The notes under the pieces are model-generated. The model worked only from the letters and a program-made list of their open reading frames with translations, did not search any database and had not been told where the DNA came from. The translations under genes were made by a program, and so were the position numbers. DNA of 64,000 nucleotides from Lactuca virosa (taxonomy: Eukaryota; Streptophyta; Magnoliopsida; Asterales; Asteraceae): positions 85,651,920 through 85,715,919 of the forward strand of contig CAKMRJ010004445.1 in assembly GCA_928212115.1 (NCBI GenBank). Reading direction: 5' to 3'. Shown here piece after piece: positions 30,379 through 43,818 of the stretch. Position 1 is the stretch's first letter. Every line of letters starts with the position of its first letter.

Positions 30379-32203
30379 TGTAACATCCCAATCTTCAGGT
30401 ATGAAGTTTAAGCTTATATATTTATATTTTCAGGGAAACTCGACGAGTTAGAAGGCTCCAACTCGTCGTGTAGAGTTTTAATGGCCGTGACTTTTATAGG
30501 ACCTACTCGACGAGTTGGAAGGCTCCAACTCTAAGAATTGAAGTCTGAACATGAAAGCCCTAATTTTTAGGGTTTGCACCCTATTTAAAGGACTTAAATC
30601 TGATTGTTAGCCTCCCTCATCGTCCCCTCAGTCCAGAAAAACCCTAAATCGCGCCTCTTCTTCCATTTTGATTGTGTGAGTGTTTCAAGAGTGTTCTTTT
30701 GTGCTTTTCTTGAAGAAGTGTGAAGTTGGTGGTGCATAGTTGAAGGGAGAAGCTTTAGATCCGAGATTTTCAGTGTTGTTGCAGTCATTTGAAGGTATAA
30801 AGTCGATATCTTGATCATCCCTTTGCTAGATCTCTTCTTTTGAAAGTTTATGGCCATTATTGGCTTAGTTTGGGACCATTCTTGGATTTGAGCATGATAT
30901 GAGGCTATGGTTTCAGATTTGGACATCTCATGGTCTCCATGGACTTAAATTTGCCAACTTTATCAAGTCTTAGCCCTCCTTCATGCCCTAAGTCCCATAA
31001 TAAGCTTTACTTGAGTGTTTTAGCCCCTTGATGCCTTGCATGGATGTAAAGTTAACAACTTTAAGTGGTATCTTAGCCCTAGGGAACCAGATCTATAGTT
31101 TGGGGCTTTGGATTCGCTTGGAAAGGACTGAATATGCTAAGACTGGGAAAATTCGACGAGTTGTCCTGACAACTCGATGAGTTGGATCGGGCTTTCCCAT
31201 TTTCTGGATATTGTAGGAACTTGACGAGTTGTTCTGCTAACTCGGCGAGTTGACTAGGGTTTTTCCTGGTTTTCTGAATACTAGAAGAACTCGATGAGTT
31301 CATAGATGCACTCGACGAGTTAGGTCAACATGGACTGTTGACCTTGACTGTTGACTTTAAGTTTGACGATGGTTGACCAAGTTTGACTTGAAGGGTATTT
31401 TGGGTATTTTGGGATTGTACTAAAGTTAGTCACCGGGTGGTTGTAGGCAGTTGAGTTCGGGCTACGAGTTGGGATTTGATCTTACCAGTTCAGCACTATT
31501 TGTTAGGTGAGTTTTTCCTCACTATAATCAAGGGTCGAAGGCACCAAGGCCCGACCGTTGGATGGTTATCCTGCTTTGTTACTATTGTGATCTGTTAGAT
31601 CGGTATCCTGGTTGATAGGATGTTGCTATACTTAGTGATCTGTTGACCGGTTTCACTGTCTGTAGATTGGTTATGTGCTTAATTGCTATTTATATGTCGA
31701 CATGTATGTGTGTGTGTGGTTGGGTTGAGGCGGTCCTGCTTTGTGCTGTAGGCCAACAGACCCAGGGTGGTCTGGATAGGCTGAAGGCCCTGCGAGGCGG
31801 TCCAGTTAGGCTGAAGGCCCGACGAGCGGTCCGGATAGGCTGTAGGCCCTATGAGGCGGTCCAGTCATGCCGAAGGCTCGGGAGCGGTCCAGATAGGCTG
31901 AAGGCCCTGCGAGGCGGTCCAGTCAGGCTGAAGGCTCATTATGCATGTTGTTATTGGTTATGTTTAGGTGATGGTATTTTGGGGAGGACTCACTTAGCTT
32001 TGGGCTTACGGTTGTGGATTTTGTTTCAGGTACTTCGAATGATCGCAGGAAGGCGAAGGCATGATCGTGCACCTCCTCGTTTTTCATATTGTGATTTCTG
32101 GGAAAACTCTGATATTGGATTATTTTGAAAACAATTTGTAAACAATGGATGTTTTGGAATGTTTGAAAAGGTTAAATTTTTTACAAATTTTATGGATGTT
32201 TCA
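30379..32203 (+). mobile_element. 3' LTR of the gypsy element, unit 2
   Basis: Copy of 7272-9096, with the six-unit short repeat at 31768-31937. Confidence 0.85.
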
Positions 32204-32856
32204 ATCCTCCACTCCTCCAAACCCTAAGAACGAAACCCTAATTGTAATTTGTGAGATTTGAGATTGGAAGTGAGTTCTGGTGGTGTTTTTGGTGATTTGA
32301 AGGAAGAAGAACACTTGGAGGTTTCTTTGGTGTGGTGTAAGCTTTTAGATCAAAATTTCTCTCATCATTTCCAGCTTTATTGAGGTATAAAGCTTTGAGC
32401 GTGCTCCATGTTTGTTTAGATCTAGTCTTTATAAAGTTTTGGCGCCATTTTGGTCATATGATGAGATCTAGTGGATTCCTTTCACTCTAGAACTTAGGAG
32501 TTGCTTCTCTTGATGTTTCTGAGGTCCTTAGTCCATACAGTTAGAATCTTGATGGTTGTGGATAAACCATGCATGTGTTTAGGTCATCATGGTGATAGTA
32601 GAATGCTAAAAGTGAGGTTTGGGTCTTTTTGAGCAATGCAAAGGCTCCAAGTTCACGACTTTATGGATTAAGATGTTCATTTAGACTTGGATCTGAATTT
32701 TGGATGTTGGAATGCAATTATTAAGCACTTAAGAAAAAAGTGCTTAATAGGCGCGTACGCTGGGCGTACTCAAGAGTACGTTACGCGTGCGTGCCCGTGT
32801 CCGTGATATGCATGCAATCTAGCACGTTGGGCGTACGTATGGTACGTGTAGCGTAC
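32204..32856 (+). mobile_element. Plus-strand LTR remnant, unit 2
   Basis: Copy of 9097-9749. Carries CT at 32519-32520 where unit 1 has CC and unit 3 has a single C. Confidence 0.5.
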
Positions 32857-33320
32857 CAGGCCTGGATTTGGTTTTTGTGACTTTGGGTAACCTCCTCCCA
32901 TCAGGCTCGCGCCCGATCCCTCAGCATACAAAACACGAATCCCACCTTTTCCGCCTCGGGGCAAAAGCTCGTACGTATAGCATTCTCCATATCAACAATC
33001 TAGCGGTGAATAGCTATGGGGTCCTTAACCCCAAAGAACACAGGCACTCCGCATGCCTTGAACTCTCGAAATGAGGGAGTTCGAGTTCCAATCTGACCAG
33101 CAGCCATCTCAGCTCGAAAAGACCTGAGCCGCTCCTCCATAATCTCTATGATCCCCTCCTTGACGGTACCAAAAATCACTAGGGTAGCGTCAAGGATGCC
33201 ACAAGTAACCTCTGTTACGATAAGCTTGCGCAACGTCTCATCAATCGGCTTTGCACTAAATGCTGAACCCGATCATGAACCTGATCCCGAACTTGAACCT
33301 CCTCGTGTAGTCATCACCAT
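32857..33320 (-). pseudogene. Gypsy gag relic, unit 2
   Basis: Copy of 9750-10213 with the same three stops. One further change, G for A at about 32879, turns a Tyr codon of the minus-strand frame into His; it is not present in units 1 or 3. Confidence 0.75.
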
Positions 33321-35702
33321 CCTCAACTGAAAATACAACATAGAAAGCAATTGATTAGGAAGTTCGAAGGGATTCCCCCCCCCCACGGGACTCCTTAGAG
33401 CTTCCAGGTCTGTCCTTGTCTCGGGTATAGGCCCCGTGCTTTCAGTAGTACGGGCCCAATACTACCTTCCACACCTACATGTACCTTCCCCAAGGCCATA
33501 CCTGATACCTCTAATTTACCCAACCATAGATAAAACATGACCTACAAAACACAACACAAACGCATATCCTAGACTCTTCTAGGATTTCTCAATCCTCACA
33601 GAACCAGAAACCTCAATCAACACCGCAGGTTGCCTTATGCATGCTAGTTATACATAAATAGAATCAAAAAGACTATCAAATAATGCGTATACCCTAACAC
33701 CACAACCAAACAAGGAACAAAAAATGAGGTAGAATCCATCATTCTAGGTCTATGCAATCCTAAACATATACAACTTTGAAAGCGTACACTTAGCAAATAA
33801 CAGAGTCAACATCGATTCTAAGAAATATATTCATAGCATGGTTAAATGTTGGGAAACACTTACTTGAGTTCGACTGATTTCACGCATTGCACTCTCCCTT
33901 TTTACTTAAGAAAACCATAAAGCTTGACTTTTGTTTCTTTTGAAAAGGTTTACCATTTCCTCAGTTTGAGTTCTAACACACCCGAGAGTGTGCCCAAATC
34001 CCTCAAACCAAGGCTTTGATACCAACTTGTAACAACCTAAAAACCAGATAAAATTTTTCATTTTTGAAAACAGAAATACAATCATAATTTGTTCCCAAAA
34101 ATCCATTACATCATATTGCATCAAATATCAGAGTATAAAAATAGATAAATGCGGAAAGTGTTGGAGAATGAATGTTGCGCCATTAAGCCAGGCCCTTTCC
34201 CTTAGTACCAGAAGTACCTGAAAACACCCAAATAAACCCTAAGCAAGAGCATAGTGAGTTCCCAAAATATCACATAACATACAATCACAGAATACCATGC
34301 AACATACAAAAAGTTGCCATGGGCTACCCCCATGGTCTTTACCTGGAATGTCATGGGCTACCCCCATGGTCTGATATCCAAGTGTCATGGGCTACCCCCA
34401 TGGTCTTCACACAAGTGCCACGGGCTACCCCCGGGGTCTTCATACAATCAATGCATAACAACTAATAATCCACATACCAGATAATGGGCCGATATTGGTG
34501 CCTTCGACCTATTGATATAGTGAGAAGACTCACCTCAGTCTGCTGATAAAAATACTGCTCGACTACTAGTCTGAAAATCTCACACTGAATATACACAAAC
34601 TAACGTAATTAGAATTAAGTCACAACTCAATGCATAGGCCAAAATTCCATTGAAAGTCCAAAATTCACTGGAAGCATACTCCTAACATACAACCTCAGTA
34701 CGCTCAACGTACTAGGTTCTTTGGTGGTACGCGTATCTTACAAGCAGTTTTTACACATAAAGCCATTACGTGCTTAATGAAGCCACTTCGTCCAAAATCC
34801 CATTGAAAGTCCAAAATTCACTGGAAGCGTACTCCCAACATACAACCTCAGTATGCTCAACGTACTAGGTTCTTTGGTGGTACGCGTATCGTACAAGCAG
34901 TTTTTACACATAAAGCCATTACGTGCTTAATGAAGCTACTTCGTCCAATTCCAGATCTTGGTCATTTTAAAGGTCATAGGGCATAAAGTCGACAACTTTA
35001 TGCCTTTACATGCCATATGGGAACCTAACACCTTATTTTATCCATTAAGACTCCATTTAAGATCTTAAACTCATGCATGGTGCCATAACAACCATCAAGT
35101 TAGCATTTTTATGCTTTTAACATGCCAATGGAACTTAGATATAACATTTCTAGCCTCTGGAGTTGCTCAAACTCACAAGAGAGGATCCATGGACCAAAAA
35201 TGGACTTATTACCAAACCCTAACTCAAACTAGTAGAAGGATAACCAAGGTTTGGACTTTTTACCTCCAAAAGCTCCCCAAGATGAAGTAGATGCAAGATC
35301 TAGAAGCTCAACCATGTCCAAGACTTGATCACCACCTTCTCCTTCTTGCAAACCCACTAAAATGGCCACCAAAATCACTTATTAAGCTCAAGAATCACAC
35401 TCTCTTGTAAACTAGGCTTTAAGGACGATAAGAGGCAATGGAGGCTGTTTAGGGTTAGGTCCAAATGGCATAAGAGTGTTTAAATAGGGTTCATGGACCA
35501 AATATTAAGGGTTTTGTCTTAAGCCACCTACACCCCGCGTACGCCTTAGTATGCCCTGCATACGTGGTGTATGTCCACATCCAAACCACCCTAGTACACT
35601 AAGCGTACACATATGTACACCCAACGTACATAGGGACCTCCTTTGAAAAAATAATTTCATTCCAAGGGTTAAAGGTTAAGTACCCGCATTCCGAATGTTA
35701 CA
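33321..35702 (-). mobile_element. Leader, primer site and 5' LTR of the minus-strand relic, unit 2
   Basis: Leader 33321-34011, primer-binding site 34012-34024, LTR 34028-35702. The palindromic array is at 34318-34436 and the 153-base duplication at 34639-34944. Confidence 0.85.
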
Positions 35703-37678
35703 TATTTTATGAAAATAATATTTTGCAACATATCGAGAATTATTATGTCTAGGAAATAATAATAAAAAAGAACAAAAACTAGTTTAATATCATATGATAG
35801 GAATATAAATGTTATGTATAACTTTTTGGTCACTTAGAGCAACCATTTATTTAAGAAGTAACTAACTAGTTGTTGGTAAAGTAAAAAAGACCTGAACTTT
35901 TGTTTCCTAGATGGTGATGGCTGAATTTTGATAGGGATGACATGTGATTACTTTTTTTCCTTTCTTTATTCATTCATCCCATGCTTGTAAGAAAGGTCTT
36001 ACACTTCTATTTTATGTTTTTGACTTTATGCATACTTGCATGCATAAAAGAAAGGGATAATTGGTTCTTTTGCTCATACTTTTGCTCACATTTTGCTCTC
36101 AAAATAGGTTGCCAAAACTATAGGTTTTGGAGCCCCTCTTTCCTTTCTTCTTCTTGTAAAATGGTGCTAGATATGAACGGTAATAAGTTGCTTCTCTTTA
36201 AGGCTTATTTGGTATGAACATTAAGGCTTAAGAAAAACTTAATACAAGTGATGACTAGCATGTTTTGGTAGTTTATTCTTGCCTTGGTGGATATATTATA
36301 GCGGGTTTCTTCTTGGAGTTATAATGCCATCTTCATCAAATTCCTAATTGCGAAAAGAAAACAAAGTCTTCAAAGATTGTAAACTTCTTCTTTTATTTGG
36401 TTAGTTTGTAATCTTTCTAAGCTTTGCAAAATGATCATTGGTAGATAAAGTAGTTTTAGTTTATTCAAATATAAAAATGATTTCGTTGCTAATTACGTCA
36501 ACTTTGTCACTAAAATTAGACTATTTTTGAATAAAAACCCAACAAAAATACAAATCTAAAAAATGAGAAGGCAAGGGACATAAACATAGGAGAATGGGAG
36601 GGGGTATTTATAGCTGAATGTGACTTAGTGGAAACGAGACGTGATAAGGATCATTACCAAAATTAAATCCTTATTTAATTTCAAATCAAATCTTCTTCCA
36701 TCTCCTTCCATAATTAGTAAAAATCGAAAATCATTAAGGATAAACCCTAATGAATTTTCGCCCCCCTCTCCTAGGGTTCTAGAATGTTCCTAATTATTTA
36801 ACTTTTGAATAAATAACATTCAGTCCCTGTACTTTTAATTAATACCAAATTAATTCTAATTACTTCCAATTAATTCCAAATTAATCCAAACCAGTTTCTA
36901 ATTAATTTATCAAGATATAACAATAAACTTTTTATTTCCCTCTCTTAAATTATTTTCTAACTCTTTTAACTCTTGAGGACAACCCTAAAATGATCTTGTT
37001 ATTATTTCTAAAGTTATACTAATTAGTCATGACAATGAACACCTATTTCCAATAATTTATTTATTATTATTATTATTTAATTCAATAAATGGTACCCCAT
37101 CTCAATCCCAACCCAATCCCTTAACTTACCCTCTTCCTTTATAATCCCAACCCAATCTTGAAAAAACCCACCGGGAATCCAAATTCGTAAAGCCAAAACT
37201 AAAAAGGACGGCCAAAAGAACAATCGAAATTTGTCAAGTCGGTGATGACTTGGCTCGACTTTTGTTGGAGCTTTTAGTTTTGGAAAAAGGGTGTCAGAAG
37301 TACTCATGAGAGATAGGGGAAGGGTTTATGGGAGGTGGCCGTGATAAATGAGGCTTGTATAGATAGAAAATTTACATCTAAATTCGTCGATTAAAAAACA
37401 TGTGATTTAAGAGTTTATAGCTTGTATTTTTTTGACACTTTGGTTTATATTTTACTTATTTGGTTTGGCGCAAAATGGTCAGATCTAGTGATCTAACAGT
37501 TGAAACACTAAATTTAACGACCGAAAGACTACATAAAACCATAAATACTTGTGTATCAATTTTATAAATTTGGATTAAAACAGTAGAAAATACCAATCAC
37601 AAGTACCAAATATAATATATGATATGTTTTCTACGAGACCATATGATTACAAATATTATGTTAAATGTTTTAAGGCTA
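35703..37678. other. AT-rich DNA with no supported gene, unit 2
   Basis: Copy of 12596-14572, one base shorter in the TTA-rich tract near 37065. Confidence 0.6.
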
Positions 37679-38804
37679 TATGCACCCCTCATTACTAAGT
37701 TTACCCACAAACCCTTAATTAACATCTAATTACCCTTTAATATCGATCACATCAAAAAGGGTTTTGACTTTCTTTTTTAATTTTAATTTTTTTTGTCATT
37801 TTGTTGTTTTTTCTATGTAATTTATTATTATTAATATTATATAATTGTTAATTAATATAATTTTTTTTATTGTTGCAAAATATCAAAAAGTATATTTTTT
37901 TCATGGGAAATCTGGTTTTAAACGTATATAAATCATTAAATCCGTACAATACTTGACTCGTTTTACCAAGAACAACCAATATATAATTCAAATCCACTTT
38001 TGAATGAAATTCCACATGAATTTCATCCATACATCGGACACGTTAATGATATAAAAGGAGATGGAAATTGTGGGTTTCAAGCTATTGCTCTTTCTCTTGG
38101 TCATAATGAAGAATATTGACATCATATTTGATCAGATTTATACAACAAGCTAATAACACACCTTGGAGACTACGCAACGATTCATGGTGAATATTTTAAC
38201 GCAATGGGTCATTCGTTGAATTTTAGTAGATCAAATTTTACGACATCTGAATATTGGTTGATTATGTTAGACATTGCTTTTCTTGTTGCTAACAAATATG
38301 GTGTATTGTTCATTATTTGAGCAAAGAAGGTTATACAATATGGTTCCCACTTTGGTATGTCCCGCAAGACATCCCAAATCATGTATTTGTTGTGATCGCC
38401 CATGTTTACGGTAACCATTATGTGATAGTTGATTTATAAGGAATGTATCTAATGCCTACCATTTTGTCATATTAGCGTACATACAGATTAAAACGTTCTA
38501 CTGGATGAGAAACCCCGTATAGTATTAGATAAAATGATTATGTTCCGCATAATATGCATAATGCATCATACAATTGTTATGTAGAAACCGTTAGAATATT
38601 CGATGATTAATAAACTTATTATTATTATTGATATTATTGTGATTTAGAATGTTTGTCTAATAATAATAATAAATAAATAAATAAGTAAATAAATAGATAA
38701 TACTAATAATACTAATAAAAGAAAAAACAACAAAAGACTAAAAAAAGACAATAAAAAACAAAAAATTAAATATGGGGTACATTTAGTAACAAACGAGGTA
38801 CATA
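37679..38804. mobile_element. MULE-like element with OTU pseudogene, unit 2
   Basis: Copy of 14573-15697 with one additional T in the poly-T near 37868. The dead OTU region is 37988-38439. Confidence 0.5.
37988..38439 (+). pseudogene. OTU-domain pseudogene, unit 2
   Basis: Same stops and frame shift as 14881-15332, so the gene was dead before the array formed. Confidence 0.75.
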
Positions 38805-38838
38805 CAGAATAACCACAAAATTAAGAAAAATTTACAAA

Positions 38839-39064
38839 TTTTTTTTTAGAAAGGGAACTTCCCTAACGAGGGTTTCCGGGCCAGCTTTCGCGCACCGACT
38901 AATCCCCCGCTGCAAACATGAGGCTTTGTCTCATGCCCTGGAGTCACTGCAGGCGAACCTCCATGGCCACAAGGGCTGAGTGGTGTCAGGATTTGAACAT
39001 GGGTCAATAGGTTATCCACCATATCTTCCACATGCCTTACCATGTCACCACAACCCAAGTGGTT
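38839..39064 (-). mobile_element. SINE candidate, unit 2
   Basis: Copy of 15732-15957. Confidence 0.6.
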
Positions 39065-39136
39065 AAAATTTAGCCATTACCTTAATGAATTTTTAAGAGA
39101 TAGCCACAAAATCGAGTTTTTCCAAAAATAGTCACT

Positions 39137-39199
39137 GAAATCGCAGGTGGTTATGCCACTTGCGATTTCCTGAGATGGCCTAGGGCCACCTGCGATTTC
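39137..39199. repeat. 14-base inverted repeat upstream of the NLR, unit 2
   Basis: Copy of 16030-16092, 520 bases before the NLR start codon. Confidence 0.9.
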
Positions 39200-39718
39200 C
39201 TCTGCTCGATTTTGTTTTTTTATGGACTTGTGATTTTCTCCGATGTACTTATAAATTTTTCGAGTGAAAATTGATTTTGAGCCAGATGGTTGAGATTTTT
39301 TATTAAAGTTGGAAGTGTGTGAGGGTTATACCAGATTTTGAGGTTTCTATATACTTCCGACCCATGAGTCGAAAATGGACCCAATTCGTAGCTTAATCTA
39401 ACGAGATAGCCGCTAGGAAGGATGAAATCGCATGTAAGCTTAATTAATCACCTATGATTTCGTTGGCCATTTTCTGAAAATGTTAATTTTAGCTATTTAG
39501 TAAAAAGTTATTAAGCCTTTTAACTAAATTTTATAAATTACTTTAAATTTCTTTTACTTTTACGTTTTCTTTTTCTTTAATTATTTTAAACAATGGGTCT
39601 ATTCTCCATTTCTCCATATATCTTTATTTATTGGGTTGTGAGTTGTGACTTGTGGTTTCGTTTTCGCATATTTTTTATCATATCTCTCTCTCTCTCTCTC
39701 TCATACACACCAGTGAAA

Positions 39719-42406
39719 ATGGCCGACGCTTTAGTTACTGTTGTTGCCGAGGCGATTCTGAAAAAGGTGGCATCCATAGCTGCCAACGAAATCGGCATTG
39801 TTTGGGGTTACAAAGAGAAGTTGCACACGCTTGAAGGGACCTTGAAAATGATCCGTGCCAAGTTACAGGATGCAGAGAATGAAAAAGGTAAAAAACATGG
39901 GGTGATGGAGTGGCTGAAACAGCTAAAAGATGTTGTTGGTGAAGCTGATGATGTGATGGATGAGGTTCACTACGAAATGTTGAGGCGTGAGGTAAAGAAT
40001 CGAGATCAGGTAAGAATAAAGGCACCCTCTCTTCCAAGCTTGAAAAAGTTTTTATTTCGTAGAGAACTGGGTCATAAAATCAAAAACATTAACGAAAAGT
40101 TGTCTCAAATCAATAAGGATGCAAACGACTTGGGACTACAAAATGAACAGCCTGGCCCTGTTGTTCCATATCGTCCATATCCGGAGACTGTCCCAAATTT
40201 AGACGAATTCAAAATTGTTGGGAGGGAGGATGAAGAAGAGCGCATCATACACCTATTAACCGAGTCAAGAAAAGAAGAAAAGCTTACGATTGTTCCCATT
40301 ACGGGAATGGGCGGGATGGGGAAGACCACTCTGGCTAAGTCCGTATACAATAATATAAAAATCCAGCAATATTTTGATGTGAAAGCTTGGTTGTGTGTGT
40401 CTGTTAAGGTTGACATCAACACACTTCTGGCAAAGATCTATGAATCTGTGGCAGGAGAGAAACCTAAGTCTGTTGAAATGGCCAATTTAATTATCTCTCT
40501 TGAAGAGAAGTTGGGTTCAAAAAGATATTTGTTAGTTCTGGATGACGTTTGGGATGAAGGGAGATCACACTGGGAAGAATTTAAGAGGCATATGATGATG
40601 ATAAAGTCACAAATTGGAAGTGGCGTTATTGTCACTACCCGAAAACTTGACATAGGAACAAAGGCTATGACAATGGATTCATGTCCTTTAAAAGGTCTTT
40701 CTGATGATCATTGTTGGAATATCTTTAAAGAGAGGGCCTTTCTAGCAGGACAATCACCACCACCCGAATTGGAGAAGATAGGACATGATATTGTGGAAAA
40801 GTGTCGTGGTTTGCCGTTGCTAGTAAAGGTAATAGGAGGGGTGTTGCAAAATTACAGTGACCCAAAGAAGTGGTTGGCGATCAGAAATAGCAAAGTTTGG
40901 GATCTAGAAGATGAAACGGAGAGAGTTCAAAAGAGTTTGGAACTTAGCTTAGATAATCTGCCTAGACGTTCTATAGCCAAACAATGTTTTGCATCTTGTT
41001 CAATCTTTAAGAAAGATAAGGTCATGAAAAGGAAAAAACTGGTCCAACTTTGGATGGCTTTAGGGTTGATTCAAGCAGATGAGGAAAGAAACAAGGAGAT
41101 GGAGGATGTGGGGAATGATATTTTTCAAATTTTGGTCAGCAATTCGTTGTTCCAAGATGTTAGAAGGGATGAGGATGGTCACATCACTCATTGTAGCATG
41201 CATGATCTGGTGCATGATCTTTCATTATTACTTTCCAATTTTGAAAGCAAATGTTTGGTGGGTGTGATGAATGATGACTTTTGCCAAGAAAATACCAACG
41301 TTTTCTTTCTCATTGAAAGTATAATGACGGCTCGAACTTTGCGTACGTGCTTCTTCTTCAGGGAGGTTGAAAAGAATGTTTCATTTCAACAATTCAAGAG
41401 CATGCGTATCCTAATACTTGAAAGATCTGGAATAAAGAAGATAGACGATTCAATTGGAGGGTTGGTGCATCTCAGGTATCTTGATTTGTCATATACAAGG
41501 ATCCGTGTTCTTCCTGAATCTATTGGTAACTTGTACCACTTGCAAACTCTGAAGTTGCAATATTGCTATCATCTTAACAAGTTTCCAGAATCCATGAGAA
41601 ATTTGATAAGCCTGCGATATTGTAAATCTGTTGGAAGCATTCCCAACAATATCGTGGGACAATTGACTTCTCTTCGAACATTAATGCCTAATTCCTTCAG
41701 TGTGCTTAGAAATAAGGAACACGGTATTAAAGAGCTAAGCCGTTTGAAACACCTCAGTGGAAAGCTCTGTATTTCCAATCTAGAATATGTCAGGAGCAAA
41801 GAGGATGCAGTCATGGCAGATTTATCTGGTAAAAAAAATTTAAACGAGATTGAATTCGAATGGAATACAAGTTATGGAAACGACAAGGAAGTATTGGAAG
41901 GCTTGCAACCGCCTGGAGATGTGAAAATATTGACAATTACAAGTTTTTCTGGTGATAATTTTCCAGAATGGGTAATGAAGATGGCAGTCAATATTGATGG
42001 GAAAGAGACGCCCCTTGACAAGCTCGTGTCAGTCACATTATCTGACTGTAGGAGATGCCTCTCTCTTCCGACGCTTGAGCACCTACCACATCTTCTGGAT
42101 CTTGAGTTGATTAATATGGACAACTTGACATGCTTAAGGAGTTCCGATGTTACTGGATCTACCAAGCCTTTGTCTCCTTCCTTGAGATCGCTCCGACTAG
42201 AATGCATGAAAAGGCTGGAAAAGTGGATAGATGGAGCACCCAACAGCTCAAAAATGATATCGCCTGTCCTCCAGAGCTTGGATATCGAGAATTGCCCGAA
42301 TATTATTCTCTTAGATGAATGCCATCCCCATCCTCTTGTTTCCTTAGAGATTATTAACTGGTGTCCATTAAGAGCATACAAGGCCTCACATCTCTTAAAA
42401 ATTTAA
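39719..42406 (+). CDS. CNL immune receptor, LRR frame break, unit 2
   Basis: The translated 895 residues are identical to those of 16612-19299, including all NB-ARC motifs and the position of the early stop. The CT tract (39684-39702), the possible TATA box and the inverted repeat upstream are also the same, so if both loci exist they should be regulated alike. With identical sequence, short reads would not separate expression of this copy from that of unit 1. Confidence 0.93.
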   Translation: MADALVTVVAEAILKKVASIAANEIGIVWGYKEKLHTLEGTLKMIRAKLQDAENEKGKKHGVMEWLKQLKDVVGEADDVMDEVHYEMLRREVKNRDQVRIKAPSLPSLKKFLFRRELGHKIKNINEKLSQINKDANDLGLQNEQPGPVVPYRPYPETVPNLDEFKIVGREDEEERIIHLLTESRKEEKLTIVPITGMGGMGKTTLAKSVYNNIKIQQYFDVKAWLCVSVKVDINTLLAKIYESVAGEKPKSVEMANLIISLEEKLGSKRYLLVLDDVWDEGRSHWEEFKRHMMMIKSQIGSGVIVTTRKLDIGTKAMTMDSCPLKGLSDDHCWNIFKERAFLAGQSPPPELEKIGHDIVEKCRGLPLLVKVIGGVLQNYSDPKKWLAIRNSKVWDLEDETERVQKSLELSLDNLPRRSIAKQCFASCSIFKKDKVMKRKKLVQLWMALGLIQADEERNKEMEDVGNDIFQILVSNSLFQDVRRDEDGHITHCSMHDLVHDLSLLLSNFESKCLVGVMNDDFCQENTNVFFLIESIMTARTLRTCFFFREVEKNVSFQQFKSMRILILERSGIKKIDDSIGGLVHLRYLDLSYTRIRVLPESIGNLYHLQTLKLQYCYHLNKFPESMRNLISLRYCKSVGSIPNNIVGQLTSLRTLMPNSFSVLRNKEHGIKELSRLKHLSGKLCISNLEYVRSKEDAVMADLSGKKNLNEIEFEWNTSYGNDKEVLEGLQPPGDVKILTITSFSGDNFPEWVMKMAVNIDGKETPLDKLVSVTLSDCRRCLSLPTLEHLPHLLDLELINMDNLTCLRSSDVTGSTKPLSPSLRSLRLECMKRLEKWIDGAPNSSKMISPVLQSLDIENCPNIILLDECHPHPLVSLEIINWCPLRAYKASHLLKI

Positions 42407-42894
42407 TGATCCCCAATTGTCCTAGTCTTTTAGAAATAACCAATTTACCCAACCAGTGTCATTCTTTGAAGACTTTGGACATTACGCATTGCCTCAACCT
42501 GACTTCCTTGCCTCAAAAAATGTTTGACTGTTTTGCCTTCTTAAATGAGTTGAGAGTTGGTCCGTTCTCAAAGGAGCTCAATTCTTTCCCAAGTCTCCAA
42601 GGCATCGAGAAGTTAAGGGACCACCTTCACTCATTAGAATTGTCCGGTTGGGATCATTGGGAGTCGATACCTGAAGAAATACAACACCTCACCTCACTGA
42701 CTAAGTTAACCATATATGGATTCGGAATACAAGAACTGCCTATGTGGTTAACCAACATGTCATCTATCCAATGTTTGAGGTTCTATAACTGCAAGGGGCT
42801 AAATAAAGAAACAGTTAGACGGGGAGCACCACAGGAAGCAAATGATGTCAGTTTAAATAATTCGAAGGTGTACATAAATAGAGATGTTAATTAG
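42361..42894 (+). pseudogene. Out-of-frame C-terminal LRR, unit 2
   Basis: Same frame relation and sequence as 19254-19787. The break is therefore shared and was not acquired independently in either copy. Confidence 0.85.
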
Positions 42895-43792
42895 TTATTT
42901 GAGTGTGTGTTGGTGTATCATTCGTTCCTTCTCTTGTTCAATTTTAAACTCTCCCCAGCCATCCATCCAACTGTATGAGAGATCGCTGGTGTTCAACAAC
43001 TTAAAGAGACAAATAGAACTATTATTGTGTAAAACTCCAAACTTTTTATGAATTTAATTATTTTTAAACACTTTATACTAAAATAAACAACACTCTTCAA
43101 CAATTCTCACAATTATCACTCGAACCTACAACTTCTGACCACAATTAATCAACCAACTTTGCAAGATTCATTTCTGCTGAATTTTCTTCTATAAATGATT
43201 ATCATTGGAATTTTCTTGCATGATGGGTCTCATTCATTGCAACTGATTTGTACTACACCTAAAGGGTACTTTATATCAGTGTAATGTACGTAAGGACTAT
43301 TTTAGGATCATTAGTGATAGAGATAACACACTAATTATTTTCAGATGAATTTCAAAATGATAGATCAAGTATAGACATAACAAGATTGGGAACCAAAATC
43401 AACACGTAGTGGTGTATTTAACTCAAAAGATGATTTGATAACATAGATCTATAACAACATATACATGTACGTCTCTATTAACCCCTAAATTTGTGACAAT
43501 ATCAGTAAATGATATAAGCTTCACCTCTTTACTTGGTCCATTTCTTTCTCTCTCCCAACTCCAGATTTAAATGTCTTTTTCTTCCAGCAATAAAATTTGG
43601 TTCCAATGATGCTGATTCCACATTGCAGGGCATATCATTAACTTTTCACCAATCCAAAGCTACAACAGAAGAGAAATGGTATATTAATGTATATTAAAAT
43701 ATAGAAAGAAAAAAAAAGTCATGCACGAAAATCCACTGCAGAGATGGAATTTCTAGAAGACTTGATTTCATTCTATCAGGACAAGAGCAGCG
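42895..43792. other. NLR 3' flank, unit 2
   Basis: Copy of 19788-20685; possible AATAAA at 43082-43087. Confidence 0.5.
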
Positions 43793-43818
43793 TTCATCTG
43801 TCAACATTGCAGAAAATT